Below are positions 1 through 11,645 of a DNA stretch of 64,000 nt, one piece after another (the first letter of the stretch is position 1; every line of letters begins with the position of its first letter). The translations under genes were made by a program, and so were the position numbers. The DNA is from Selaginella moellendorffii (taxonomy: Eukaryota; Streptophyta; Lycopodiopsida; Selaginellales; Selaginellaceae): positions 530,092-594,091 of the forward strand of contig NW_003314355.1 in assembly GCF_000143415.4 (NCBI RefSeq), given 5' to 3'. A model generated the notes under the pieces. It did no database searches, was not told where the DNA came from, and saw nothing but the letters and a program-made list of their open reading frames with translations.

Positions 1-744
1 CATTCCATGATCATATTTGATTTGGAATATGTTCATGGGCATGGGGCTTGTGTGGATTGCATGCAGGAGGCATTTTGTGATGTATTTTTAAATGAGTTGC
101 CTAATGGTTTACCTCTTAAATGTAGAATTTACCATAAGATTAACTTAGTTCCTAAAGCTACTCTTTATCATTGACAACTAATTTATACTAGTGATTAATA
201 AGAAAATTGCTGAGTACTTTTGGAAGGGGTGGTTATTGATAAATAAGTTTCTTTGGATTGCTTTAGTAGTGATGGTCAAGAAGAAAGAAGGTATATTGTG
301 TTTTTGCATGAACTATAAGAAATTGAATGATAGGACAATGAAAAATATATTTCTAATCCCTCATATTAATGATTTGCTCAATCATTTTCATGGTGCTCGA
401 TATTTTATAAAAATTGATTTGAGGCAAGGGTAAAGGATGTTCTAAAAAAAACATTCCAAATGAGGACTGATCATTATGAGTTTTTGGTGATGTGTTTAGT
501 TTCCTACAACTTTTCAAAGGTTGATGAATCAAATTTTACAGCCTTACCTGGGAAAGTTTGCCATTGTCACAAGCTCTACTCAAAGTTAAATAAGTGTGAG
601 TTTTTCTTGGAAGAGATTAGATATTTTAAACATTTAATTTTAGTGCATGGAGTGAGAGTGGAGTGCATGCAGTTGATGTTGCAAAGGTTTAGGTCATGGT
701 TGATTGGCTTATGCCTTCGACAGTGTATGATCTCTATAGTTTCT
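1..744 (+). mobile_element. Ty3/gypsy pol relic, reverse transcriptase part
   Basis: Decayed reverse transcriptase of a Ty3/gypsy retrotransposon. Bases 270-432 read as the classic block with VKKKEG, a CxxYKKLND-type motif and a GARYFIKIDL end, which is the first part of the polymerase palm. At 460-560 the fingers/palm continuation is recognisable, but the YxDD catalytic segment is missing. At 580-744 the thumb/RNase H linker (KLNKCEFF, then a TVYDLYSF-like end) is spread over several frames. Stops and frame changes mean no intact protein. It ends exactly where the LTR retrotransposon begins, and its continuation resumes at 21157. The left end lies outside the window. Confidence 0.85.
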
Positions 745-2163
745 TGTGAGACACAAATCCCTAAGCCCCAAAGTGGAGCCGAAAGGGTGCCATGTGGTAG
801 TGGCCGAAGCAAAAGCCAAACGAGCGTAACACGTTTGGACTAAAAGGCTCCGACTTAAAAGGTTGAGAGCGGGAGTGGAACTCTCAACGGAGCGCTCAAG
901 GAACCAGCATGAAGCGAGCAATAAGCGAGGCTCCAAAAAGGGACCCAAAAGGACCAACATATGACACGTGGAAGTGTCCGAAATGGAGTCCGAAATGGAC
1001 CCGAGTTGGAGTCCGAGATGGAGTCCGAGATGGACCGAGATGGAGTCCGAGATGGACCCGAGATGGAGTTCGAGATGGACCCAAGATGGAGTCCGAGATG
1101 GAGTCCGAGACAGAGTCCGAGATGGAGTCCAAGATGGACCCGAGATGGAATCCGAGATGGAGTCCAAGAAGGACCCGAGATGGAGTCCGAGGTCAAGACC
1201 AAGACCGGGACTAAGACCGGGACCGAGACCAGGACCGAGATCGAGACCGAGACCGAGACCGAGACCAAGACCGAGACCGGGGCCGAGACCGAGGCCGAGG
1301 CCGAGTCCGAGCCCAAGTCCGAGTCCGAGTCCGAGTCCGAGTCCGAGTCCGAGTCCGAGTCCGAGTTCGAGTTCGAGTTTGAGAGGGTGAAAGCCCAAAG
1401 CGTTCGTCTCCCAAACCCTGGGGGGTTTGGTGAGCTCCAAAAGTATAGTAAAGGGGGAGGACTGCAGTGGAGCCAGTTTGGCCAGGAAAGGCCAGTTTGG
1501 CCCAGGAAGGCCAGACCCAGTGTTGGGTGATGAACTAACTACTAGGAAGTCCAAGACTAGAGTGAATACGGACTGACAAGCAGGGTAGCTTGGTGAAGTG
1601 TGCAAGAGCCGGCTCTAGTTCCCCTGGGAGATCGATTGGCCGATGCTCCCAGTCCAAGTGTGGGTGGCACTACCTACTTGGATACCTGGTGTGGCTCAAC
1701 GGAACCTCGCTCTAAGCCCATGGCTAGAGCACCCAAAGGCGGAAGGTGGGGAGAGTACCCACGAGGCTTGCGTAAGGCCATGGTGTTCCGAAATGTTCTC
1801 CCAAAGGCCCAAACTATGGAAAGGAAGAGGAGTAGTCCTCTGGTGTAGTGACCAAGGATACAGTCTTGGAAAGACGGGATTGCAATGCAGGTGGTGTTGG
1901 ACCACCAATGTGACTAAGGTGATTGGGCACGGCGTAGCGTAACAGGCTAGTATGTTGGTGGTGCTTTGGGGTGTCGGTCATGGGACCGGACACATGGAGC
2001 ACTGGGACCAAGTGCAAAGGTTGAGTGGTATGGATGCTATTCTCGAGGCTAGCAGGCCCCAAGTCCTGAGTGGGACTTATGGAGGTTGTGAATGAGACTC
2101 CTCCAAATGGTCGAAGGTGTGGTTAAGTGACTAAAGTAGAATGGAAAAATTTAGTCGCTTACA
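745..2163 (+). repeat. 5' LTR of the nested retrotransposon
   Basis: Begins TGTGAGACACAAAT and ends TTTAGTCGCTTACA. It is 1419 bp, shorter than the 3' LTR (1745 bp), mainly because about 225 bp present at roughly 20640-20865 of the 3' LTR are missing here near 1858. It carries a purine-rich tandem array at about 985-1380: first 12-bp units of the type GAGTCCGAGATG, then 6-bp units GAGACC and GAGTCC. The array generates long low-complexity open frames on both strands that are not genes. Confidence 0.9.
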
Positions 2164-2166
2164 ATT

Positions 2167-2178
2167 TGGTATTGGAGC
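2167..2178 (+). other. Primer binding site, initiator-Met tRNA type
   Basis: TGGTATTGGAGC lies three bases after the CA end of the 5' LTR. It matches 10 of 12 bases of the usual plant PBS TGGTATCAGAGC, which pairs with the 3' end of initiator methionine tRNA; the two changes are adjacent (CA to TG). Position and sequence together fix the element's orientation. Confidence 0.75.
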
Positions 2179-3093
2179 TGTTCCTTAGTCCGACTTTTAT
2201 TGGTGCTGAAGTATATCACCACTAGTGTTGGCATCGGAATGTCCTAGGAGTGGGCTTGTCCTTGAGGAGTAGCAAGTCGGGAAAACATGGCTCTCCACTA
2301 CAGTTCACGTGTGAACTTGTAGGCAAGGTGGTGGATAGAAAAGGGCCAATGATGAAACGACTTTGGGATCTTGGGAACAGTGCAAGGTTTTCCTCAATGA
2401 GTTGAGGATGTGATCCAGATGAGCGTTTGACTCAGCAAACTGTCTAAGGTAGTTGTGGTAAACAACTATAGTTGGGATCACAAGGAAGATAGAGACTCCA
2501 AAATGATAAAGGAGTCACAAGATTACCCTCATGAAGTTGAGGCTGGTGCTCATGAATTTGAGACCAAAGGAGGTCAAATAAAGAAAAGGACACAAGTCCT
2601 TAAAATGGTAGCCGGAGCTACCTCTAATAAATGCTGGAATAACCCAAGGAGTTAGGGGTGTATTTAGAGGATGAGTTGGTATTCTCATTACATGGACAAG
2701 TGGTCCTAAGGGGCGAAAAGTTGCCCCAAGAGAATAAATCAAGTGTCGGAGTAACACTTGCAAAAGATGGTCTTTGTGAGTAGGACATGAATACAAGGAG
2801 TTGTATTCTAGTGAGTTAACACCTCAAAAGTAGGACCTCATAAATCGTCGGATTAACAAAGTTCAAAAGGTTAAATGACTCCAATAGAGTCAAGGAATAA
2901 TCCTAAGGGCCTGAGGAAAGCATTTGGACTGAGGTGTGTGGTGCCCCATGAAGGATGGGGAGGATCTTGAGATCCAAGCATGAGAGCAGTATGTATTTCA
3001 TTGATGGCAGAAGGTGCCATGCTAAAGTCGTGGGAAAGAGTTTCCCGGAAGAAAACAATTTTAACACAAAGTTGTGCATAGTGCAATGCTAAT
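2179..3093 (+). other. 5' part of the retrotransposon internal region, no gene
   Basis: Follows the PBS and runs to the TAAT target duplication of the DNA transposon. All frames are broken by stops and I recognise no gag or pol motif. Its composition resembles 16264-19397, its continuation on the other side of the transposon. Confidence 0.7.
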
Positions 3094-3117
3094 AAGCTCT
3101 ATTTCGTTAAAGTGGGA
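3094..3117 (+). repeat. Left terminal inverted repeat of the DNA transposon
   Basis: 24 bp identical to the reverse complement of 16236-16259, preceded by TAAT (3090-3093). The inner part AAGTGGGA also pairs with TCCCACTT just inside at about 3128-3135, so the end can fold into a small hairpin with an 11-base loop. Confidence 0.9.
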
Positions 3118-3535
3118 ATTGTCATTATCCCACTTGTAAAATAAGGTTTCCAAACCTTTATATAGTATATAAATATAACAAAATTCAACTGCATTGAGGC
3201 ACATGCCATTTTATTTTAAACAAGGAAATGTCTACTCAATCACTTCTCCTCCCCCTGCCACTGCTTCACCTCTCTCTTCTCCTTGTCATCGTCGTCCAAT
3301 TTCTTTCCATCCTTTTAATATTGGCTCAGTTGCTCCGAGTCTAGGTGGAGCCCAAGTCCCCATTCAATCTTTACTTTCCCCTTATTAATAAAACAACTTC
3401 GTAGACTTCCAATAACATGCTGTAACACTTCTAGTATAATGCAAATCCTCTCAAATAATTGTCTTTTAATATTAATACAATGGCATGGAACCCCATGCCA
3501 TAATAAGTTACATTTTTAAATAAATATATGCCATC

Positions 3536-6500
3536 TCAGACTGTTATTTTTTGCCTCCAACGCCTATACAATAATCTTGGAATTTCATCACTCTCCACAC
3601 TATCAGGATTTAAACCCAATAGTAATGCCATCTCTTCTCTAATATGTCCACGCTCATGTTCAGTGGTCGAAGAACCCATCCGGTTGAGCAGATTATGGAG
3701 ATGCGGATAGTGCTTGGCTAGACAATATACATGCCATAAATGATGACTGGTGTCTGTCCGATCAAATGGCTTCTGATATACCGTTCCATCTGCCATTTGG
3801 TTGATTTCTGCAGCCACCTCCTGGACTGGCCGGTTCTCTATCACCATCGCTTCAAGCCATTTTGCAAGGTCCCCCAGAACATACGGTTTCTTCTCCCTAG
3901 TTTCCATACTGCAAGAGATGGGGTGCACTGCATATGTGTGCGTGTTCGCTGCAGTTTTAATCGGCGAGTCATCGATGATGAGGATTTCACTTGACCTAGC
4001 AGTCCGGTTCATCACTACAGCCTCTGGCTTGACGAAGATGGGCTTGCTACCCCTCACATGGACCATAGTCAAGAAATCCTCCTGTGTTAGGAGAAAGTCA
4101 AATGGTAATATTACTCGCGTCTGATCGTGCATCATCTGTAGCAACGTTAATGCATTATGGCGCATCATGGATGTCCAAACTCCCAATTGCAAATTGAACT
4201 CGGCCCTCTGTTTTAAGTGTCGCATGGTCATTATTAGATCCCGCAGTTTCTCCCGTGTGATTAATGTGAATCTGTCTCTTTTGACCAACTTGCGACCGCA
4301 GGCTTTGGAGGGTGCAGTGACATTCGAGGACGAGCCACGCTCATGGGAGAAAAGGACACCATTCAGATCAAAAACGATACAGTACTTTCGCCGTGACTCT
4401 GAAATGAAATGCGTCAGCATAAAAAATGGTACAAGTCAATTTTACCATCTACAATATTAGCGAATGGTGCTCCCGATGGTCGTTCAGAGGGTTTTGGTCG
4501 AGGAAACGTGAAGGGCGGAAATACTCTCCTCTGCAATGTGGGGTCAATCGCATCCGATGGCGTGTGGGCACATGCCATTTCAGCTGTAGACTCTGGTACA
4601 ACTGGCTCAATAGTGGCATGGGGTGGTTCCGATGGCGTGTGATCACACGCCATTTCAGCTGGTGCCTCCGTTGGCAAAGTGGACATGACCGAACAGGCAG
4701 CAGGGGCGGTGTAGGGAGGTTCCAACGGCGCGTAGTCAGACGATTGGGCACATGTTGAGTCCGTTGGAAATGAGGATACGACCGGCTCGGCGGCTGGGGC
4801 GGCCTCATGCGGGTCCAATGGCGCCTGGTCACCGTCAGTTGGATACGTGGACAAGATTGACTCAGTGGTATGGGCAGCATCAAGTGGAGCGTGGTCAGCT
4901 TGCTTGGCGTTGATATGGATAGTAGCCTCCACCAGTTCTGATGACTCTTGCAGGCAAGTAGAGTCCACTGGCGGATCCATATGCATGTCCAAATATCTCC
5001 CTTCGATTGAGATGGTATCCTCCCTACTGGCTACTAAAAACAAACTCATTAACACATTGAATCGACTATACTGTATTTACCATCAACTGCTATTGGGTGC
5101 ACTGCTGATTCTGAAGGATTGGACATACGTTTCGACCCTTGCTTGGCACTATCCTTCCTCGACACTAAAGGCTAGAGTTTGTATCTTAATTCAACTGAAT
5201 AATCTCTACTTACCATTTCTTCTGCGACCTACATGGACAATGTTAGAAATGGTAAAAGGTTAGAAATGGATGTACTATTATTTACCTGATGGTTTGTCTT
5301 GTATGACCTTCCTCCGCTGCTCTTTGGCCACCTCAGGCTGGCCATCGTCGTCATCATCGTCATCGTCGTTATTGTGATCGTCACCATTGTGAGGACCATC
5401 CAAGTCCTTTTCGTCCTCCTCTTCTTTGTCCTCCTCTTCGTCCTTCTGCTCTTCCTGCTCATTATCTTTCTCTGGCTCCTCATCCCCCTCTTGCATTTCT
5501 TCCATAGGCTGCTCAGGCTGGATGGCTTGTTTTTCCAGGACCATCTTGGGAAAATCATCTGGCCAAGTCTCCATCTCAAAATACAAGACATCCATAGCCT
5601 ATTTCAGTGCTTGACCTAGGACCGTATCCTCACCCGACTGTCTTAACATGGTTTCTGCACGTTCTTGCACCCTTCGAAGACGACGAGATGAGAAAAACGT
5701 GGCCCTGACTTGAAAAGCATCCCTCATCCATTGTACCTCTCCATTGAGATTGGGGAAGGGGAGTCCGCCATAGGAATCTGAGTCAGGAGGTGGTGACTGG
5801 CTCCTTTCACTCAGCCCTTGATCTGCAATGAATGGCATGAGCACACACGCCATAACCGCAAGGCATTACCTATCATCTTTTCGTTGCCCTTCTTCCTTTT
5901 CGAATCAAACGCCTCTGATCCCGACGACTGTCCAACGTGCTTTCGCTTTTTATGACCACTGTCAGTTTGAGCTTGACTGGTGCTTGCCTGTTTTGCCTTT
6001 GAAGAAGTGTCTCCTGCAAGGAATGGCATGAGACCACACGCCATTGCAAATATAATTTGTACCTCCTTTTTTCCTATTGCTTGTCTGTTTGTCCTTCTTC
6101 GACGCGCCACCAGTGCGCTTTTCAGTCCTCGTGTCTGAATATTCACAACGATCTATAATCAAAATGGCGTGAGGCCTCACGTGACCTTACCTTGTGCAGG
6201 TTGTGACCTCGGCCTAACATCAGTAGCTGTTAACACCGTTTCAGCATCTGGGGGTGGCCACGCTTCTGCATACAAAGCTTGTGAGATAACATTTAAACTT
6301 AAAGTGCGTACTCACCAGGTTCGCAGAGAAGATACTGTTTTTCTTTGGCAACTGTAATTATATGCTCCATTGAAGTCACCTCTTCAATGGAGTTTGTCAC
6401 CGCAACACACGGGACACCCTTGAGTAGTGCGGCTCGAAAGAATAGTCTGCCGCAGTTGTACTCGACAACGCATTTGCCCTTGGTGTCACCCACTATTGTG

Positions 6501-9237
6501 TTGAAGACCCAGCTGAGCATTTCCCATGCTGCACCTGGAGCTTTCTTTGGATTCGAAAGCTCCATAGCCGTCTTCAGTTCCTCAGGCACAGGTAAATTGA
6601 CCTCCCTCAGATCAATTCGATCGGCCTTGTCGAACGAAGCTGGGAAGTCACTCCAGTCCCACTCTGCTGTAGGACCAATAACAAGGGCGAGTGTGAAGAT
6701 GCGGACATTCGTCGGTATCTTCTTCTTAGCCATTATCCCATGTATCTCCCGCATCTCCTTGCCTTTCAACCCAGCCTTCACCTCGTTCAAGGCCTTCCAG
6801 AACTTGTGATAGGATTCGGAGTCGTAGATCATATAGTGGACTGAAGATTCCACCTCCGCAAGTCCCACCATTAAGTCAATGATGGAGCTGACTTCGTCTG
6901 CATGAGTGATCTCCTCGTTTGTGAAGTCCATCACACAAAAGATGTTCTTGACCTGCTCATCTCCGCAGGAAACGATGCTCCTCCACCTTTGATCCTCATC
7001 CGAATTCACGTATACCCGGTAAGGTTCTCGATAGGCCTCTGCTGCGGGGTCGAGCTGTTTCTGAAGCCGGCGGTCAACATCCCTCTTAATGAAATTTGGA
7101 TACTGATCCAACTTCTCAGCTTTACTTTTCGTGGCATCCCGCAGCAGATCGATGAACTTGGGGGCCCCCTTCACGTACTCGTCGATGTCTTCATTTGACA
7201 AGTCCAGCTCTTCCATCATCTCTTGCGTGGTGTCGATGCTCACCCTCGCCACGGCCACTTGCTCGAAGATCCAATCCTTCAATAGCGCACGAGCTCTCAG
7301 AGTCGTGCACAAGTCCTCGTATGTCACAATATGGCCGGGAGTCATTTTGGTCTTGTTGAAGACTACCTCACCACGTAGAAGAGCATTAGCCACTGTCAGA
7401 AGGTCGTCGTCGTCTAGAGACCGCGAGAAACGCAAGGCATTGAGCTTCAAATCATTGGGCTTCCGGCCGTCCTCCACACCCATTGAGTTTAGCAACTCCC
7501 CGTCATAGTACCTCCTTAGCACATCTACCCATTTGTCAAAAACAACTTTTGTCGCGAGTAGAATGTTATGGATACTGAGTGTGTCATTGACCCCCAGTGT
7601 TTTCGAGAGAAGACTCGAGAATTCCTGCAATGGAAATGGCGTGAGGCCACATGCTATGCCACATGCAACGAGGCTTACCTGCCAGGCGCTAGTTGCTAGT
7701 GCACGTCCTTGTCCTGGTTTTTGTGGCTTCTTCAGTTGAACCCAGAGCTTCCGTGTTCGTGCCAATGTCTCGTGCAGACCCGATTTGTAGCACGTTTCTT
7801 GCTTGACATTCTGCGCGTGGGAGATGTATATGATAGATCGGAGGGGCGAGTTGCCTTTTATCAGGCGGACAACTCTTGTCTTGAAGACTTTCTTCACCTC
7901 CTCGCCCACCATAATATCCACAACTATCTGTTGCATCGCCAAGCTAGAATGCTGCCCGGAGATGGCATAGAACCGGATGTTCTGATCGTCCAACACCTTC
8001 CTATTGATCAAGTCTGGAAACCTCGTCTCGCCCTTCATTGTTCGGTAGTAGGGGATCACGTCTGCGATGTCGGGTGTTACTGGACTTGCCAGCATCTTCT
8101 GCTTCAGTTTCTCCACCCACTCATCAGATACTAGCCTGTGGTTGTATTTGCTTTGGATGTCGATACGGCTCACGTCGATTGTATATACTTTGTTGGAATA
8201 GTAACAAGTACTATTATCTGCGACGATTTTTGTTGCCTCTTCTTGCTCTTTCTGCTCTTTGCGGCTCTTCTTTTTGGTGGGTGTAGTGTTCGAACCCGAG
8301 GCAATGGCATCACCGAGTAGCTTCTTTTTTGGAGCAGCAGAGTCGGACGTCGGTTTGAGCTTGACCACCCTTTTCTGCTTCGGGGTAGTTTCCAGATCGA
8401 CCCCCTTCCCCTTCGCTTCGCAAACTGGAGGCACTCTCAACGGCTCAATGTTGGAATATAGTTTTTGAACATCGCCGTAGGTGAGGTCCGTGGATTCCAT
8501 GTGATCTTCATAGACCCGCAGCGTCTTTGAAATTGTGGGCCTCCTGGACAACCTCTCCCTAGCTCCCTCTAGGAATTCCTCATAGCCGCTGCCCCCCTCC
8601 GGGAAGCCGCTAGGATGTGCAAGGTGGATCTTGAAGGCGGACGCTGTCTCTACCACAAGTGCCAGTCCATATTCTTGCATGGAACTGCATGGAGTGTCTG
8701 TCACTTGGATGAGGATCCCCATGCATTCTTTTCTCCCACCATCTGTGTTGTACAGCATCAGATCCTCGCCTTCCATCCCAAAAGTCCAACTGGTGAGCTC
8801 CTCCCCCTTCTCTACATCCACATTGACAGTGGCTGGAAGAAGAACGCAATTCCTCGCCTGTTCAGAAATGCACAACAATTAGAGCTGACAGATGAAAAGC
8901 TAACAGCTGGAAATAACGTGAGGCCACACGCCATTCACCACTGCATCAGATGTCTTGAGGCTGCATCCTAAGATGGTGTGAGGCTACACGCCATCTGTAA
9001 CCGGACTGCACTCGAGAGCCCAATCGGTGCATGCCAATGTTGCTACTGAATGGCATGTGGCCTCATGCCATTTTCTACTTGGCCTAAAAGACTTACCATT
9101 TGAAGCCGAATGGAGGCCGTGACAATTGAGGCCGGACTCGCTGGCGAATGTGCACTGTGTGTGCAGCGGATTGTAGCAGCAAGGCTACTCTGCCACTTAC
9201 AGTTGGAGAGTGGTGCTGAAATCTCCCGGGACGCCAA
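3536..9237 (-). CDS. Transposon-borne multi-exon protein: possible ParB-like region plus C-terminal HAD/FCP1-type domain
   Basis: One long gene of about 11 exons and roughly 1,670 residues, reconstructed from splice sites and phase. Exon 1 is 9237-9097, exon 2 8857-7679, exon 3 7624-6316. Short exons follow down to about 5284, then two small exons, a repeat-rich exon (about 5041-4434) and the last exon to 3536. The first two introns are phase 0; the later ones can all be joined in phase 1. A segment in exon 2 (about 8200-7700) with a YAISGQHSSLAMQ motif resembles the ParB/sulfiredoxin-type GxHR box; this is tentative. Lysine- and glutamate-rich linkers and a D/E run follow. The repeat-rich exon has about five Pro/Thr-rich units. 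The C-terminus has HAD motifs: DLNGV, WTSM, a KP lysine and IIDDSP. An in-frame TAG at 5599-5601 breaks exon 7. Function unknown; probably an accessory protein of the transposon. Confidence 0.72.
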
Positions 9238-10683
9238 GTGGGCTGCGTGTGGGTGGCGGAGTGGGCGGCGGAGTTGGCGGCGAAGTTACAAACTGGGTGT
9301 GTCTTGAAGTGGACGCCGATGCACACAAGCGCGATGCGAGCGCGAGTGTGATGCAAGCGCGAGTGGACGCCGATGCACATGAGAAACCTGTAGAGAAGTG
9401 AGCGTGATCGCGAGTGGGAGCGCGATGCAAGCGGGAGCGCGAGTGTGATGCGAGCGCGAGCGCGAGTACAAAGCAAAATGCAAAACCTAACCTCACACGC
9501 GCGAAATGTCACAACAGTTGGTAATCCCGCCACGTCATCATTCCTTGGACTTGGGCGCCACCATTAATTTCTGGATTGCCGCGCGCATGCAAGCACGCAA
9601 AATCCAAAAGAAATCCACAACGTCATCATTCCTCGGACTGCATGCACGCGAAATCCAAAAGAAAGATCATGATTGGGATATCATTTAATACCCTCGCTAT
9701 ATTTATACCATGCATGATTGGATATTCCAAAGCATCTTGTATTTCCAAAAATGGCAGATGTTCAGCTAAATAAAGAAATTCTATCTGTTTCTATTTTTCT
9801 CTCAAATCAATATTATAGCGTGTGGGCTCATGCAATTTTGAACCAAAGAAACCCAAAAAACGTTGGACCCAAAATATTTTGAAAAAACCCAAAAAACCCT
9901 AAACATTTTAAACCCAAAAATCCAGGCGTCCTGTGGCGTTATTCCTTGAATGGCATGTGGGCGCATGCCATTTTCAGGGCCAAATGCTGAATGGAGAAAA
10001 ATTCCCTTTCAGTGCAAATGCTGCAAGAGGCAGATGCCGAGCACAAAGGACTGTAACTACCTCACATGACACAGATAAACTTTTCTTTATTTGGCAAAGA
10101 TAAACTTTATAGCGTGTGGGCTCATGCAATTTTGAACCCAAAAAATGCACCAAAAAATTCTCGGCGTCATCTGGTGTTATCTCTTGAATGGCGTGGGGCC
10201 GCATGCCATTTTCAGGGGCACATAGGAGTATATTCCTAGGATATTCTGACACGCGTGAGATTGTTTTGAGTTTTCTGGAGATCCAACCGTTAGATCGCAA
10301 CTAGATTTTACAGAATGGTATACAATGTCTTTCTTGATGACCCTACAAAGAAGCATCTCGATCGGACACCACATGAGACCACACGAGCCTTACAATGTTT
10401 CAGGGGCATTTGCCATAGATCCGACCGTTATTTTGCTCCAAGATTTTACAGTTTGGTGTGCATTGACCTTTCCATCGAAATTGCAAAGGGACATCACAAT
10501 CAGATGCGGGATCACAAGAAACTAACTTCACTAACTCTGGTTTCACCAAGATCTACGTAAGGAGTTATGAAATGAAAGGACCCTCTCTATTGAAATGTGT
10601 TTATGGTTCTAGGGGCATTGTGACATATCAAAGGATTTTGCATCAAGTTCTGTATTTGCATGTTTATCAAGCTACTGAATTGC

Positions 10684-10708
10684 TAAACCCTAAACCCTAA
10701 ACCCTAAA
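10684..10708 (+). repeat. Short interstitial telomere-type repeat
   Basis: Three and a half head-to-tail copies of TAAACCC, the complementary form of the plant telomere repeat. Too short to be a former telomere end; such telo-boxes also occur in plant promoters. Confidence 0.8.
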
Positions 10709-11499
10709 CATGTGGCAAATGCTGCATGAAGAAAGATGCCCTTTCTGGGCAAATGTTGTAAGAGGCAGATGCCGAGCAGATGTATCTCAGGCTAGCAAAG
10801 GGGACAAACGAAAGCTAGCTATAAACATGACGGGATGCAAATAGATTACTAGGCTGGTCCTGCGAAAATCAAAAACCATAATTGAAAACATTGAAAATGC
10901 AAAAAGAAAGGTTTATAATATTTTTGAATTTTAAGCAACCAAAGGAATGTAAGTAGGGCATGTGTTTGTAAGTTTAAAAATGCCTCAACCACTTAAATTC
11001 CCAAGTAAATAAAGCTGTTTCTATTTTTGGTACAGGTAAACTTTATAGCGTGTGGGCTCATGCAATTTTGAACCCAAAAATGCACCAAAAAATGCTCGAC
11101 TAGCATTATTCTTTGAATGGCGTGTGGCCTTATATTGCCATAAATGGACGTATACACAGAGCATAATTATTCCTTTACACGGCGAATAATCTTGGCGCGG
11201 ATCGCTGACATGGCATGGCAAAGTTCGAATCACTGACATGGCACAGCTGGATCGAGGCAAGGACATGATGTGACAAAGTTCAAGCTCCGACAGCAAAGTC
11301 TAGAAGCTACTCAGTTTGAAATTTGTCAGAGGAGTCATAAGATCTGGTTTGTCAGAGGATTTGATGTGACATTCAAGCGTGTGTTATTTTTGAATTCTCG
11401 AACTCATTCCTAGGTCTATCATTTTTGTGCGCCGTGTTCTTGGTTCCGCTGAGCGCAGTGAGCGCTGCTTGTGTAAGCGGCGTTGTGGGCTGTGGTTTA

Positions 11500-11645
11500 T
11501 GCGTCTACGAGCGGTTGCGGCATTGCGAGCGCCATTGCGAGCGGCAGTTTATGCGAGTGGCAGTTTGTGCGAGCGGCGCTACGAGCAGTTGCGGTGTTGC
11601 GAGCGGCGCTACGAGTAGTTGCGGTGTTGCGAGCGGCACTGTCTT
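11500..11645 (+). repeat. GC-rich degenerate tandem repeat
   Basis: Repeats of the type GCGAGCGGCGCTACGAG and AGTTGCGGTGTT, in units near 30 bp, best preserved at 11563-11640. They create short Cys/Ala/Arg-rich open frames in several phases. These are not supported as genes. Confidence 0.7.

Noticed and set aside
709-1605. 298-codon minus-strand open frame, very Leu/Gly/Ser-rich
   Set aside because: Produced by the 12-bp and 6-bp tandem array in the LTR; matching frames appear in the same place in the other two LTR copies on both strands, and no domain is present.
9093-9533. 146-codon minus-strand frame upstream of the transposon's minus gene
   Set aside because: Arises from GAGCGCGAG-type degenerate repeats; the frame needed for exon 1 of the gene is a different one, starting at 9237.
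10684-10708. Ancient telomere fusion site
   Set aside because: Only about three and a half repeats on one strand, inside a transposon regulatory region; a telo-box-like motif is more likely.
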